This document shows positions 52,537 through 61,359 of a stretch of DNA of 64,000 nucleotides, piece by piece. The notes under the pieces were generated by a model. That model worked only from the letters and a program-made list of their open reading frames with translations. It searched no databases and was not told where the DNA came from. The DNA comes from Kitasatospora aureofaciens (lineage in GTDB: Bacteria; Actinomycetota; Actinomycetes; Streptomycetales; Streptomycetaceae), in NCBI RefSeq assembly GCF_001188955.3, contig NZ_JPRF03000020.1, positions 1 to 64,000 on the forward strand, read 5' to 3'. A program made the translations under genes and the position numbers. Position 1 is the first letter of the stretch; each line of letters opens with the position of its first letter.

Positions 52537-53913
52537 ATGGCCGCGAGACCACTCGTCGCACGACAGCCCAACGAGCGCCTGCAGCAGCTGATCCAGGAGG
52601 CCAGCTGCTCCAACGCCGGCCTGGCCCGCAGGGTCAACCTGTGCGGCGCGGAGCACGGACTGGACCTGCGCTACGACAAGACCTCCGTCGCCCGCTGGCT
52701 GCGCGGCCAGCAGCCGCGCGGGCAGGCGCCGGCCGTGATCGCCGAGGCCCTCGGGCGCAAGCTCGGCCGCAGCGTGTCGGTCGAGGAGATCGGCATGGCC
52801 GACGGCAAGAACCTCAGCTCCGGCATCGGGCTGCAGTTCGCGCCGACCCTCGGCGCCGCGCTGGAGCAGGTGTGCGAGCTGTGGCGCAGCGACGTCGGCC
52901 GGCGGGACTTCCTGACCGGGGCGACGGTCGCCGCCTCCGCGCTGGTCGAGCCCAGCCGGGACTGGCTGATCACCCCGCCCGACCCGGTGGTGGCCCGCGG
53001 CGGCGGCCCCCGGGTCGGCCCGACGGACGTGGCCGCGATCAGGGCGACCACCACGATGCTGGTCGACCTGGACCACCGCTTCGGCAGCGGGCACGTGCGC
53101 CCGGTCGTCGTGCACTACCTCAACTCGGTGGTCTCCGGTCTGCTCGGCGGCGCCTACCGGGAGGAGACGGGACGCCAACTCTTCGCCGCGGTGGCCCGTT
53201 TGACCGAACTCGCCGGCTACATGGCGGTGGACACCGGGCAGCCCGGGCTGGCCCAGCGCTACTACATCCAGGCCCTGCGGCTCGCCCAGGCCGCCGACGA
53301 CCGCGGCTACGGCGGCTACGTCCTCGCCGCCTCGATGAGCCACCTGGCGGCCACCCTCGGCAACCCGCGCGAGATCGCCCAGCTCGCCCGCGCCGCCCAG
53401 GAGGGCGCCCGGTCGGTCGCCACCCCGACGGCGATGGCGATGTTCTACGCCGCCGAGGCCCGCGGCCACGCCCTGCTCGGCGACGCCCGCTCCTGCGAGG
53501 CGGTGTCGGCCAAGGCGCTGGAGATGATGGAGAAGCGCCGCCCGGAGGACGACCCGGACTGGATCGCCCACTTCGACGACGCCTACCTCGCCGACGAACT
53601 GGCCCACTGTCACCGGGACCTCGAACAGGCCGGCCCGGCCGAGCACTACGCCCGGCGGGCGCTCGACCTGCACCCGCCGACCCGAGTGCGCCGGCGAGCG
53701 GTGGACCTCGTGCTGCTCGCCACCGCCCAGCTCCAGCAGCGCGACCTGGAACGCGCCTGCGAGACGGGCACCCAGGCGGTGCGGCTGCTGAGCGGGCTGC
53801 GCTCCAACCGGGGCGTGGAGTACCTGGACGAGTTCCGGCGCAGGCTGGAGCCCTACCGGGAGCAGCGGGTGGTGCGCGAGTTCCACGCCAGGGCGGACGC
53901 GGAGGCGGCCTGA
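52537..53913 (+). CDS. XRE/TPR-type transcriptional regulator
   Basis: A 458-residue regulator. The N-terminal HTH region is NERLQQLIQEASCSNAGLAR with SVARWLRGQQPRGQAPAVIA. A short linker leads to helical repeats (about 210-440), including AVARLTELAGYMAVDTGQPG, LAQRYYIQALRLAQAADDRG and HYARRALDLHPPTRVRRRAV, which are TPR-like. This is the layout of Streptomyces NsdA/SARP-related regulators that influence development and antibiotic production, but a specific name is not justified. ATG 52537 follows GGGGAGGCGAAGCCCA. The region before the start is long and GC-rich. Confidence 0.75.
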   Translation: MAARPLVARQPNERLQQLIQEASCSNAGLARRVNLCGAEHGLDLRYDKTSVARWLRGQQPRGQAPAVIAEALGRKLGRSVSVEEIGMADGKNLSSGIGLQFAPTLGAALEQVCELWRSDVGRRDFLTGATVAASALVEPSRDWLITPPDPVVARGGGPRVGPTDVAAIRATTTMLVDLDHRFGSGHVRPVVVHYLNSVVSGLLGGAYREETGRQLFAAVARLTELAGYMAVDTGQPGLAQRYYIQALRLAQAADDRGYGGYVLAASMSHLAATLGNPREIAQLARAAQEGARSVATPTAMAMFYAAEARGHALLGDARSCEAVSAKALEMMEKRRPEDDPDWIAHFDDAYLADELAHCHRDLEQAGPAEHYARRALDLHPPTRVRRRAVDLVLLATAQLQQRDLERACETGTQAVRLLSGLRSNRGVEYLDEFRRRLEPYREQRVVREFHARADAEAA

Positions 53914-54076
53914 GGACGGTCCGCGCTGGGAGCGGTGGGATTGTCCCGCCCACGTGGTCACCCGGTGAGGCGAACCGGTAGCGTGGGCGCGACGTCCAAG
54001 GAACTGTGATGCTCCCAAGAACCGACGAGATGTGGTCCGCCGACCGTGCGCGGTCCTGCACAGGTGAGGAATCGCG

Positions 54077-55288
54077 TTGAGTCAGCGCCGCTCGTACCCC
54101 AACTCCGGTGACTTCAACCTGGACGACCTGTTCCGCCCCGAGCCCGGCCAGCCCCAGGGCCAGCCGGGCCAGCCGCAGGGCCCCACGGCCGTGCCGCCGG
54201 TGGGCCAGCCGTCCGGTCAGCCGGAGTACCTGGGCGACGGCGCGCACACCCAGCAGCAGTGGGGTGCGGCGCCGCAGCCCGGTTACGGCGTCCCGCCGCA
54301 GGCCGACCCGGCGCCGGCCACCCAGCACCTGCCGCCGTACCCGGCCGGTGACCCCCAGAGCGGCGGCTACCCCGCGCCGCAGCCCGGTTACGGCGTACCG
54401 CAGCAGGCCGCGCCCGGCTACCAGGGGTACCCGCCGGCCGCGCAGCCGCAGACGCAGCAGCAGTCCGGCCACCCCGGGCAGGGCTACGGCCAGGGCGGCT
54501 ACGCACAGGGCGCCCACGGCACCGACGGCTACGGGCAGGGCGGCTACGCGCAGGGCGCCCACGGCACCGACGGCTACGGGCAGGGCGGCTACGGCCAGGC
54601 CGACCCGAACGCGACCCAGGGGGGCCGCCCGGGCCGCGGCGGCCGCTCCTCCAACAAGCTGATCATCGGCGGCGTGGTGGCGGGCTGCGCGGCGGCCGGC
54701 ATCCTGGTCGCCGTTCTGATGAACGGCGGCGAGAACACCGACAAGTCCGGCCACAAGACCGCTCCGGTCGCCGCCACCGGCAGCACCGCCCCCGGCACGG
54801 CGAGCGCGAGCGGTTCCGGCGCCCCCGTCGACCCGGAGGTCAAGGCACAGGCGCAGCCGCTGTCCGACCTGCTGGGCACCGCGAGCGACAGCCGCAGCTC
54901 GGTGGTCTCCGCGGTTGCCTCGGTGCAGAAGTGCGACAAGCTCCCGGACTCGCAGCAGGCCCTGACCGCCGCGGCCGGCAAGCGGCGGGAGCTGCAGACC
55001 AAGCTCGGCCAGCTGAAGACCGACAAGCTGCCCGGCGGCCAGCAGCTGATCGAGCAGCTCAACGCCGCCTGGACGGCCTCGGCCCAGGCGGACGACGAGT
55101 ACGCGGCCTGGGCGACCGACGCCCAGTCCTCCTGCGACCCGAAGAAGCCGGACACCGGCAACCAGCACTACAAGAACGCCGTGCAGGCCAGCGGCACGGC
55201 GACCACCGCGAAGAAGCAGGCCTCGTCCCTGTGGAACACGATCGCCACCCAGACCGGCCTGCCCAGCCGCAGCGACGGTGACCTGTAA
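54077..55288 (+). CDS. Membrane protein with Pro/Gln/Gly-rich cytoplasmic repeats
   Basis: A 403-residue protein. The first 190 residues are disordered and rich in Pro, Gln, Gly and Tyr with near-identical 15-residue repeats. A single membrane helix (LIIGGVVAGCAAAGILVAVL, about residues 195-215) is followed by a Ser/Thr/Ala-rich linker and an extracellular helical domain (about 260-395) with Cys residues in VASVQKCDKLPDSQQALTAA and DAQSSCDPKKPDTG. The TTG at 54077 has GTGAGGA 7 nt upstream. This is a type II membrane orphan protein found in Streptomyces; its function is not known. A strong terminator follows. Confidence 0.75.
   Translation: MSQRRSYPNSGDFNLDDLFRPEPGQPQGQPGQPQGPTAVPPVGQPSGQPEYLGDGAHTQQQWGAAPQPGYGVPPQADPAPATQHLPPYPAGDPQSGGYPAPQPGYGVPQQAAPGYQGYPPAAQPQTQQQSGHPGQGYGQGGYAQGAHGTDGYGQGGYAQGAHGTDGYGQGGYGQADPNATQGGRPGRGGRSSNKLIIGGVVAGCAAAGILVAVLMNGGENTDKSGHKTAPVAATGSTAPGTASASGSGAPVDPEVKAQAQPLSDLLGTASDSRSSVVSAVASVQKCDKLPDSQQALTAAAGKRRELQTKLGQLKTDKLPGGQQLIEQLNAAWTASAQADDEYAAWATDAQSSCDPKKPDTGNQHYKNAVQASGTATTAKKQASSLWNTIATQTGLPSRSDGDL
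54491..54595 (+). repeat. 45-bp tandem repeat in the Pro/Gly-rich coding region
   Basis: Two full near-identical 45-bp units (54491-54535, 54536-54580) and a partial third encode the repeat QGGYAQGAHGTDGYG. The units differ by one base (CACAGG vs CGCAGG). Confidence 0.85.
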
Positions 55289-55291
55289 CGC

Positions 55292-55323
55292 TGTCAAGGG
55301 CCGGCCCGGGCCGGCCCTTGACA
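55292..55323. terminator. Perfect palindromic terminator
   Basis: TGTCAAGGGCCGGCCC and GGGCCGGCCCTTGACA are perfect 16-bp arms with no spacer (a loop would form from the centre). It lies between the membrane protein gene and the convergent solute-binding protein gene. Confidence 0.8.
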
Positions 55324-55335
55324 CAGGGCTCCGGC

Positions 55336-56634
55336 TCAGGCGGGCGGTCGGCCGCCGGTGAGCACCCAGCGGACGTCCACGAAGCCCGGCTGCTGCGGCG
55401 TCATCCGCCCGTTCCTGACCACCTGGTAGGTGATCCAGGTGTTGACCAGCCGCGGCGACTCGGTGCTGGGCAGCATGTTGGTGGTGCCCCAGTTCAGCGG
55501 CGGGGTGAGGCCGACGTCGATGCCCTCGCCGCTGTCCAGCAGGGCGGTGACGGTCTTCGAGCTGACCGGCTTGCCGGCCGCGGCCAGCTTCTCGGACACC
55601 ACCCGGAACACCTCGTAGGCGACCCAGGTGGTCTGCACGCCCGGGTCGGAGACGTCGATGCTGTTGGCGCCGGTGGTGTCGGAGCGCACCACCGAGCGCA
55701 GCCCGTCCCAGATCCTGGCCGACTCCGGCGGGTACCAGCTGGTGACGAACGCCCCGGCCAGCGGGCCGGAGTCGCCGCCGGTGGAGTCGACCACCGACTG
55801 CTGGACGCTGCCGATCACCGAGGCGATCCGGGTGTTCTTCGGGGTGAGCCGCCGGTAGGCGTCCAGCAGGTTGCCGGTCGGCTCGGCGGCCATCGCGCTG
55901 GTGACGCAGTTGCCCGGCTCGTCCCTGCCGATCGCCTTGCGGGCCACCGCCGTGTAGTCGGAGGACTGCTCGGGCGCCTTGACGTCCAGCAGCTTCATCC
56001 CGGCGGGCTTGAGCGCGTTGCCCAGGTAGCCGAGCAGGCTGTCGCCGGCCGGGGTGTCCGGACGGATCAGCGCGACGGACCTGCAGCCGGCCTCGACCAA
56101 CTGGCGGCCGCTGCCCGCGATCAGCGCGGGCATCCCACCGTCCACCGGGTAGGACAGCGGGCTGGAGAACTCGGGCTGGGAGAGGCCGTACCCGCCGATC
56201 AGCGGGATGCCGGCGCGCTCCAGCACCGGCATGAAGGCGTCGCCCCACTGGCTGTAGGAGCCGATCACGGCGGCCGCCCCGGCGTCCACCGCCTGCTGGG
56301 CGCAGGCCTTGGCGCCGTCGGCGGTGTTGTGCTCGTTGCAGGTGATCACGTGCAGCTTGTGGCCGTTCAACCCGCCCTTGAGGTTGACGTCCCGGCCGAT
56401 CGAGTCGGCCAGCGCGGTCATGCCGGGGCGGTCGGCGGACCCGGTGCCGGACGGGGCCCAGGTCATCACCGTCAGGTCGTCGGCGTTGGTGGAGGCATCG
56501 GCCGGTCCGCCGCACGCGGAGGCCGAGAAGAGGGTGGGGAGCAGCGCCGCGGCGGTCACCGCGGCGGCGATCGGACGCCGGCGACGGCGGGCGATCGTGG
56601 GACGGGCCCGGAACGAGTCCCTTCGGCTGGTCAT
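55336..56634 (-). CDS. Branched-chain amino acid-type substrate-binding lipoprotein
   Basis: A 432-residue secreted protein. An Arg-rich N-terminus (RARPTIARRRRRPIAAAVTA) leads to a hydrophobic segment and a lipobox (FSASACGG, Cys about residue 40), so it is a lipoprotein. The mature part is a type I periplasmic-binding fold: GGLNGHKLHVITCNEHNTAD, AVIGSYSQWGDAFMPVLERA, IRPDTPAGDSLLGYLGNALK and IASVIGSVQQSVVDSTGGDS. It belongs to the LivJ/Peripla_BP_6 group that binds amino acids or amides. No permease or ATPase genes are adjacent. ATG at 56632-56634 is preferred over an upstream ATG at 56727. Confidence 0.82.
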   Translation of the reverse strand: MTSRRDSFRARPTIARRRRRPIAAAVTAAALLPTLFSASACGGPADASTNADDLTVMTWAPSGTGSADRPGMTALADSIGRDVNLKGGLNGHKLHVITCNEHNTADGAKACAQQAVDAGAAAVIGSYSQWGDAFMPVLERAGIPLIGGYGLSQPEFSSPLSYPVDGGMPALIAGSGRQLVEAGCRSVALIRPDTPAGDSLLGYLGNALKPAGMKLLDVKAPEQSSDYTAVARKAIGRDEPGNCVTSAMAAEPTGNLLDAYRRLTPKNTRIASVIGSVQQSVVDSTGGDSGPLAGAFVTSWYPPESARIWDGLRSVVRSDTTGANSIDVSDPGVQTTWVAYEVFRVVSEKLAAAGKPVSSKTVTALLDSGEGIDVGLTPPLNWGTTNMLPSTESPRLVNTWITYQVVRNGRMTPQQPGFVDVRWVLTGGRPPA

Positions 56635-56807
56635 CGGTCTTCCCTCTCTGGGCGCCATCCGGCGCACCGGAAACAGCCAAGACCCGGTGCCGCAAGGCGA
56701 GAGGGCGGAAATGCGAACGCTCGGCAAACGGCGGCCGAAATCCGAAGGGGTACGCGTGTAGATCGCGAGTGGAGCACGAACAGACGGGGAACGTACGATC
56801 GTTCACC

Positions 56808-57323
56808 ATGTCCGTCAGCACAGATTCTTCGCACCGGTCCGCCCGAAACACTTCTCGTCCGGGCCACCGCTCCAGCACGATGGGCGGCATGCCGCTCAAC
56901 GACCTGCCCTGGTGGCGCTGGCGAGCCCGACTGCGCTCGGCGCTGCACATGCTGTCCGACCCCGGTTTCCAGCAGGAGGCCTGGCTGGCCGGACGGGAGG
57001 GCTACGGGGACGTGACCGACGCCGTCTACCGGCTGGTCGAGGACACCTGGCTGGACCGCTGGTCCGCCGAGAAGTACGTGGGCACGATCTTCCGGGACTC
57101 CGCCGAGGCCGCCCTGGTCGACGTCGCGGTGCTGCGCGCCGTGCAGATGCTGCACGAGGTCGGCGCGGACGCCCCCGCCTCCGCCTACCTCGGCCACCCC
57201 GGCTGGCCGGAGACCGTCCGGGCCGCCCGCGAGGCCCACGTCGCCCTGGCCGTCGGCGACGGGGAGGACCCGGACGCGGCACCCAGGTCGCTGGACGTGC
57301 TGCGGATCCTGACCCAGGTCTGA
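56808..57323 (+). CDS. SCO4402-like conserved hypothetical protein
   Basis: A 171-residue protein. The conserved core is MPLNDLPWWRWRARLRSALH, then MLSDPGFQQEAWLAGREGYG, DVTDAVYRLVEDTWLDRWSA and VGTIFRDSAEAALVDVAVLR. From memory it equals the SCO4402 family of streptomycetes, of unknown function; the neighbourhood with purU agrees. The start is unclear: ATG 56808 gives a Ser-rich N-terminus, and ATG 56880 gives MGGMPLNDLPWW. Neither has a strong ribosome-binding site. Confidence 0.7.
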   Translation: MSVSTDSSHRSARNTSRPGHRSSTMGGMPLNDLPWWRWRARLRSALHMLSDPGFQQEAWLAGREGYGDVTDAVYRLVEDTWLDRWSAEKYVGTIFRDSAEAALVDVAVLRAVQMLHEVGADAPASAYLGHPGWPETVRAAREAHVALAVGDGEDPDAAPRSLDVLRILTQV

Positions 57324-57442
57324 GGCCGCCCGTCCGCCGGGCGGTGCCGTCCCGCAGTGCGGGCAGCGGGGCGGCCACTGTCCAGGATGTGACACGCTGG
57401 ACCATTCACGAACTCGCACGACCTCAGGACGGGATACCCCCA

Positions 57443-58309
57443 GTGGAACAGCAGCCGGCCAGCGCCCAGTACGTCCTCACGCTGTCCTGCCCCGACAAGC
57501 AGGGCATCGTCCACGCTGTCTCCAGCTACCTCTTCATGACCGGCTGCAACATCATCGACAGCCAGCAGTTCGGGGACGGGGAGACCGGACTGTTCTTCAT
57601 GCGGGTGCACTTCTCCGCCCCCGAGCCGGTCACCGCCGACAAGCTGCGGGCCAGCTTCGCCGCGATCGGCGCCTCCTTCGGGATGGACTGGCAGATCCAC
57701 CCGACCGAGCAGCGGATGCGGATCGTCCTCATGGTCAGCAAGTTCGGGCACTGCCTGAACGACCTGCTCTACCGCACCCGGATCGGCGCCCTGCCGGTGG
57801 ACATCGCCGCGGTGGTCTCCAACCACACCGACCTGCGGGACCTCACCGAGAGCTACGGCGTCCCCTTCCACCACATCCCGGTCACCAGGGACACCAAGGC
57901 CGAGGCCGAGCGGCAGCTGCTCGACCTGGTCGAGAAGGAGGACGTGGAACTGGTCGTGCTGGCCCGCTACATGCAGGTCCTGTCCGACCAGCTGTGCACC
58001 GCGCTGTCCGGCCGGGTGATCAACATCCACCACTCCTTCCTGCCGAGCTTCAAGGGCGCCAAGCCGTACCACCAGGCGCACGCCCGCGGGGTGAAGCTGA
58101 TCGGCGCCACCGCGCACTACGTCACCGCCGACCTCGACGAGGGCCCGATCATCGAGCAGGAGGTGGCCCGGGTCACCCACGACGTCAGCCCGGACCAGCT
58201 GGTCGCGCTCGGCCGGGACGTCGAGTGCCAGGCGCTGGCCCGCGCGGTCAAGTGGCACAGCGAGCACCGGGTGCTGCTCGACGGCAGCCGGACCGTCGTC
58301 TTCGCCTGA
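57443..58309 (+). CDS. purU: Formyltetrahydrofolate deformylase
   Basis: A 288-residue enzyme that hydrolyses 10-formyl-THF to THF and formate. The N-terminal ACT domain is YVLTLSCPDKQGIVHAVSSY. The C-terminal formyltransferase fold has VSKFGHCLNDLLYRTRIGAL, HHSFLPSFKGAKPYHQA and KLIGATAHYVTADLDEGPII, including the catalytic Asn-His-Asp sites (NIHHSF, and D in DLDEGP). Length is normal for PurU. GTG 57443 is chosen; an in-frame GTG at 57388 would add 18 residues without similarity. It shares the folate pool with HoxX, but nothing links them here. Confidence 0.92.
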   Translation: MEQQPASAQYVLTLSCPDKQGIVHAVSSYLFMTGCNIIDSQQFGDGETGLFFMRVHFSAPEPVTADKLRASFAAIGASFGMDWQIHPTEQRMRIVLMVSKFGHCLNDLLYRTRIGALPVDIAAVVSNHTDLRDLTESYGVPFHHIPVTRDTKAEAERQLLDLVEKEDVELVVLARYMQVLSDQLCTALSGRVINIHHSFLPSFKGAKPYHQAHARGVKLIGATAHYVTADLDEGPIIEQEVARVTHDVSPDQLVALGRDVECQALARAVKWHSEHRVLLDGSRTVVFA

Positions 58310-58349
58310 GTCTCCGCAGAGCCTGAGCTTCCGCAGAGCCTGAGCCTTC

Positions 58350-59567
58350 TCAGAGCGCCCGCGGCCGCGACAGCAGCGGCAGCGCGTGCAGCACCTCGCG
58401 CACCGCGGCCCGGTCACCGTGCTCGCCCACCGGCAGCCGGTCCGGGTCGCGGTGCGCGGCGGCCAACTGGCACAGCTCCAGGCCGTCCAGCACCATCGAG
58501 GCCACCGGCTCACCGCCGGGCGGCCCGGCCTGCTCGCCGCCCAGCGGCACCAGCCACTCGCCGGCCGCCGGACCGTCCACCACCAGCCGCAGCCGCCTCG
58601 GCTCCCGGACGGCCGTCGCCCCCGCCGGCCCTGCCGTGCCCGGTGCCCCGGCGGGCTGGGGGCGGGCCGCCCGCAATCCGGCCAGCGCCCGCGGCAGCAG
58701 CCGGACCACCAGCTCCACCATCTGCCGCAGGTGCTGCGGCGCCGGCGGGTCGTACGGGTAGGCGACCGCCCGGGCCACGTCCTCGCCGTGCACGAAGCAC
58801 TCCAGGGCGCGGTCCACGAAGGCGTCGCGCAGCGGCAGAACCGCGAAGCCGAGGTCGACCGGGGTGCTGCCCTGCGGGGCCAGCGCGGCGCCGCGCACCA
58901 GGTCGTGGGTCTGCTGGCGCCAGCGGGCGCGCACCGACTGCGGCGGCAGCCCGGCCTGGTCGGCGAGCAGCCGGGCGGTGCGCGCGGTGACCGCGGTGGA
59001 CGGGCCGCCCTGCGGTGGCACCCGTGGCACCCTCGGCGCCGGGACGGCCGCTTCCTGCGGTGGCACCCGCCGCTCCACCACCCGTGCCCGCGCCGGGGCG
59101 GACGGGGCAGCCGCCGGGACCGGGTCGGGCAGGCCGAGGGCGAGCGCCAGGAAGCCGTCCACCGCGGTCAGCCGGCCCAGCACCTCGGCCGGGCGCAGCA
59201 GCTCGGCGCCGCCGTGCCACGGCAGTTCGGCGACCTCCTGCCACTCCTCCGGGCCGAGGTCGCGCAGCAACGCGTCCAGCTTGGCGGTCTCCGCGGTGTA
59301 CGGCATCCCCCAGGCGGGGACGGGCAGTTCGGCCGGGCGGCGGGCCAGGCACCAGTCCAGCACCTGCTGGCGCAGCGAACCGGGCTGGTCCAGCGGCTCG
59401 TCCAGGGAGAGCCAGCCGGCCGCGTCGCGCAGCCGGGCGGCTTCCTCGGTGCACTCCGCACAGCCGCGCAGGTGCCGCTCCAACTCGGCGGATTCGCGCG
59501 GCGGGCAGGCGCCGAGGGACCAGGCACCGAGCAGCGAGCGCAGGGCGTCGTGCCGCTCCTCGTTCAT
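58350..59567 (-). CDS. Zinc-finger anti-sigma factor with MDMPI-like domain
   Basis: A 405-residue protein. The N-terminal zinc-binding anti-sigma motif is HLRGCAECTEEAARL (H-x3-C-x2-C) within a putative zf-HC2 domain (residues 1-60). The rest is a mycothiol-dependent maleylpyruvate isomerase/DinB-like fold: [40 protein letters not shown] and ECFVHGEDVARAVAYPYDPP. Its start overlaps the sigma factor stop by 4 bases (ATGA), the classic arrangement of an ECF sigma factor with its cognate anti-sigma. The fusion may couple thiol status to sigma release; that is inference. No membrane helix. Confidence 0.78.
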   Translation of the reverse strand: MNEERHDALRSLLGAWSLGACPPRESAELERHLRGCAECTEEAARLRDAAGWLSLDEPLDQPGSLRQQVLDWCLARRPAELPVPAWGMPYTAETAKLDALLRDLGPEEWQEVAELPWHGGAELLRPAEVLGRLTAVDGFLALALGLPDPVPAAAPSAPARARVVERRVPPQEAAVPAPRVPRVPPQGGPSTAVTARTARLLADQAGLPPQSVRARWRQQTHDLVRGAALAPQGSTPVDLGFAVLPLRDAFVDRALECFVHGEDVARAVAYPYDPPAPQHLRQMVELVVRLLPRALAGLRAARPQPAGAPGTAGPAGATAVREPRRLRLVVDGPAAGEWLVPLGGEQAGPPGGEPVASMVLDGLELCQLAAAHRDPDRLPVGEHGDRAAVREVLHALPLLSRPRAL

Positions 59568-60250
59568 GTCCGCTCGCCCTCGTCGCAGTCGCAGTCGCAG
59601 TCTCCGCGCCCGGTGCGGTGCCCGTCGTCGGCGGTGTTCCCGTCGTCGTGCCCGTCGCCGTCGCCGTGCCCGTCGCCGTCCCGGCGCGACGGGTGGGGCT
59701 CCTGGCGGGCGCGTTCGTCGGCCAGTTCGGTGGCCAGCAGCTCCAGGCCGAGCCGCATCCGCTGCTTGGCGGCCTGCTCGCTGATGCCGAGCAGCCGGGC
59801 CGTCTCCTGGTAGGTGCGGCCGTCGTAGTACGTCACCGCGATGGTCTCGCGCAGGGGTTGGGGCAGGGAGTCGACCACGTACTGCACGCGCGCGGCGGTG
59901 GCCACGGCGCGGATCTCCTCCTCGGTCGCGCCGGTGCCGCGCTCCGGCGCCCGCTCGGCGTCGCGCCGCGCCCGCAGCCGTTCGACCGCGCGGCGGTGGG
60001 TGAGCGCGCCGAGCCAGGAGCGCAGCGACCCCTGGGCGGGGTCGAAGTCCTCGGGGTGCTCCCAGACCTGGGCGAAGATCTCCCGGGTGAGCTGGTCGGC
60101 GGCCACCTGGTCGGCGAGTATCCGCCCGGCCAGGCCGTGCACCATCGGCGAGAGCCGGTCGTAGAGTTCGCCGAGCGCGGTCTCCTCGCCCCGGGCGAGG
60201 CGCCGCTGCAACTGCTCGTCCCAGCGCGGGATCCGGTCCGGGGTGGCCAT
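59564..60250 (-). CDS. ECF-type sigma factor
   Basis: A 228-residue sigma factor. Region 2 is visible in YDRLSPMVHGLAGRILADQV and LTREIFAQVWEHPEDFDPAQ with RSWLGALTHRRAVERLRARR. Region 4 is VDSLPQPLRETIAVTYYDGR, TYQETARLLGISEQAAKQRM and RLGLELLATELAD. After region 4 there is an unusual 45-residue tail rich in Gly, Asp, His and Cys (GDGHGDGDGHDDG and CDCDCDEGERT). Its expression unit includes the zinc anti-sigma factor. ATG at 60250 is the only good start. The regulon is unknown. Confidence 0.85.
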   Translation of the reverse strand: MATPDRIPRWDEQLQRRLARGEETALGELYDRLSPMVHGLAGRILADQVAADQLTREIFAQVWEHPEDFDPAQGSLRSWLGALTHRRAVERLRARRDAERAPERGTGATEEEIRAVATAARVQYVVDSLPQPLRETIAVTYYDGRTYQETARLLGISEQAAKQRMRLGLELLATELADERARQEPHPSRRDGDGHGDGDGHDDGNTADDGHRTGRGDCDCDCDEGERT

Positions 60251-60885
60251 CGAGAACCACCCTCCTGCCCGGTTCGCTCGGCGTTACTCCACGGTATCCC
60301 GTGGCCGGTCCGCGGCGGGAGGGAATCGGGCAAGAACGGAACCCCGTCCCGTGGATCGGCATCGCTCCGGGGGAGCCCGATGGTGGATCCCGGCGACGGT
60401 TCGTCACATGGCGGGACGTCCGCTCGCGGGACCGTCCGCGGAGGCCGCTGTTCGAGACCCGCTGGACATATGTCGCACGGGTGGTTCGCGAGTGGCGGGC
60501 AGGGCCGTGGGGGCCTCCGGCGGTAGGTTCCCGCCAGGGCGTGTCCGACACGCGCTGAGCGGGACCGGCGTCGGCCCGGGCCGGACGAGTGCCGGTACGA
60601 GGCTCGCGTGAGTGAGCGGGACAGTATGCACTGCCCTGTCCCCCGATCGCCGGAATATGCCCGAAGCGCTTGCTGCCGTCCGTCCGCCCGCCCATCCTGA
60701 GGCGTATTCGTGTCGCGGCCTGTGTGCGACTGACGAGTTGGCGCGGGCGAGTGGCGCGGGCGGACGGGTCGGCGAGCGCCCGGGTGAGCCCCGGGTGGCC
60801 CCGGGCGAAGCGCGAGGGCCCCGCCGGCCGGCTGATCCGGCCCGATCGGGACGTTGGCCGAACTGCGAGTGCGGGTGGTGGAGCG
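60251..60885. other. Gene-poor region upstream of the ECF sigma gene
   Basis: About 635 bp with no gene I could support. The sigma gene promoter (minus strand) and the promoter for the ATPase gene (plus) must lie here. No clear motif or repeat was seen. Confidence 0.5.
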
Positions 60886-61359
60886 GTGCAGGTTCTTCAG
60901 GTACAGCTTGCGGTGCAGGCGGACCCCTCGGAGGTCGGCCGGGCCCGCCGGTGGGTGCGCTCGCGGCTGCTGAACCACGGAGTGGACCCGGACGCACCGA
61001 TGGCCGAGACGGTGGTGCTGGTGGTCTCGGAACTGGTCACCAACGCCGTGGTGCACACCGGCTGTCCGGCCGTGCTGCGACTCTGCCTGCCAGTGGCCGA
61101 CGGCTCCGCGCAGGCCGGTCCGTGCGGCCTGCTGCGGGTGGAGGTGGCCGACGCGAGCCGGACCGCCCCGGCCCCCCGGCACGCCGGTGCGGACGAGGAC
61201 GCGACCAACGGGCGCGGGCTGGAACTGGTCGAGCTGCTCTGCGAGCGCTGGGGCTGGTACCCGGACGGATCGGGCAAGCGGGTCTGGTGCGAGATCGACA
61301 CCCAGGCCCGACCGGTGGACCCGATGGCCGGGGCGGACTGGGCCGCTTTGGCTCAATAG
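60886..61359 (+). CDS. RsbW-like ATP-binding regulatory protein
   Basis: A 157-residue GHKL ATPase of the anti-sigma/serine-kinase type. The N-box is VVSELVTNAVVHTG, and the G-box is GADEDATNGRGLELVELLCE with WGWYPDGSGKRVWCEI. Short single-domain proteins like this in Streptomyces are RsbW-like kinases or partners of BldG-type anti-anti-sigma factors. No anti-anti-sigma or sigma gene is directly adjacent. The GTG at 60886 gives the standard VQVLQVQLAVQADPSEVGRA start. Confidence 0.8.
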   Translation: MQVLQVQLAVQADPSEVGRARRWVRSRLLNHGVDPDAPMAETVVLVVSELVTNAVVHTGCPAVLRLCLPVADGSAQAGPCGLLRVEVADASRTAPAPRHAGADEDATNGRGLELVELLCERWGWYPDGSGKRVWCEIDTQARPVDPMAGADWAALAQ

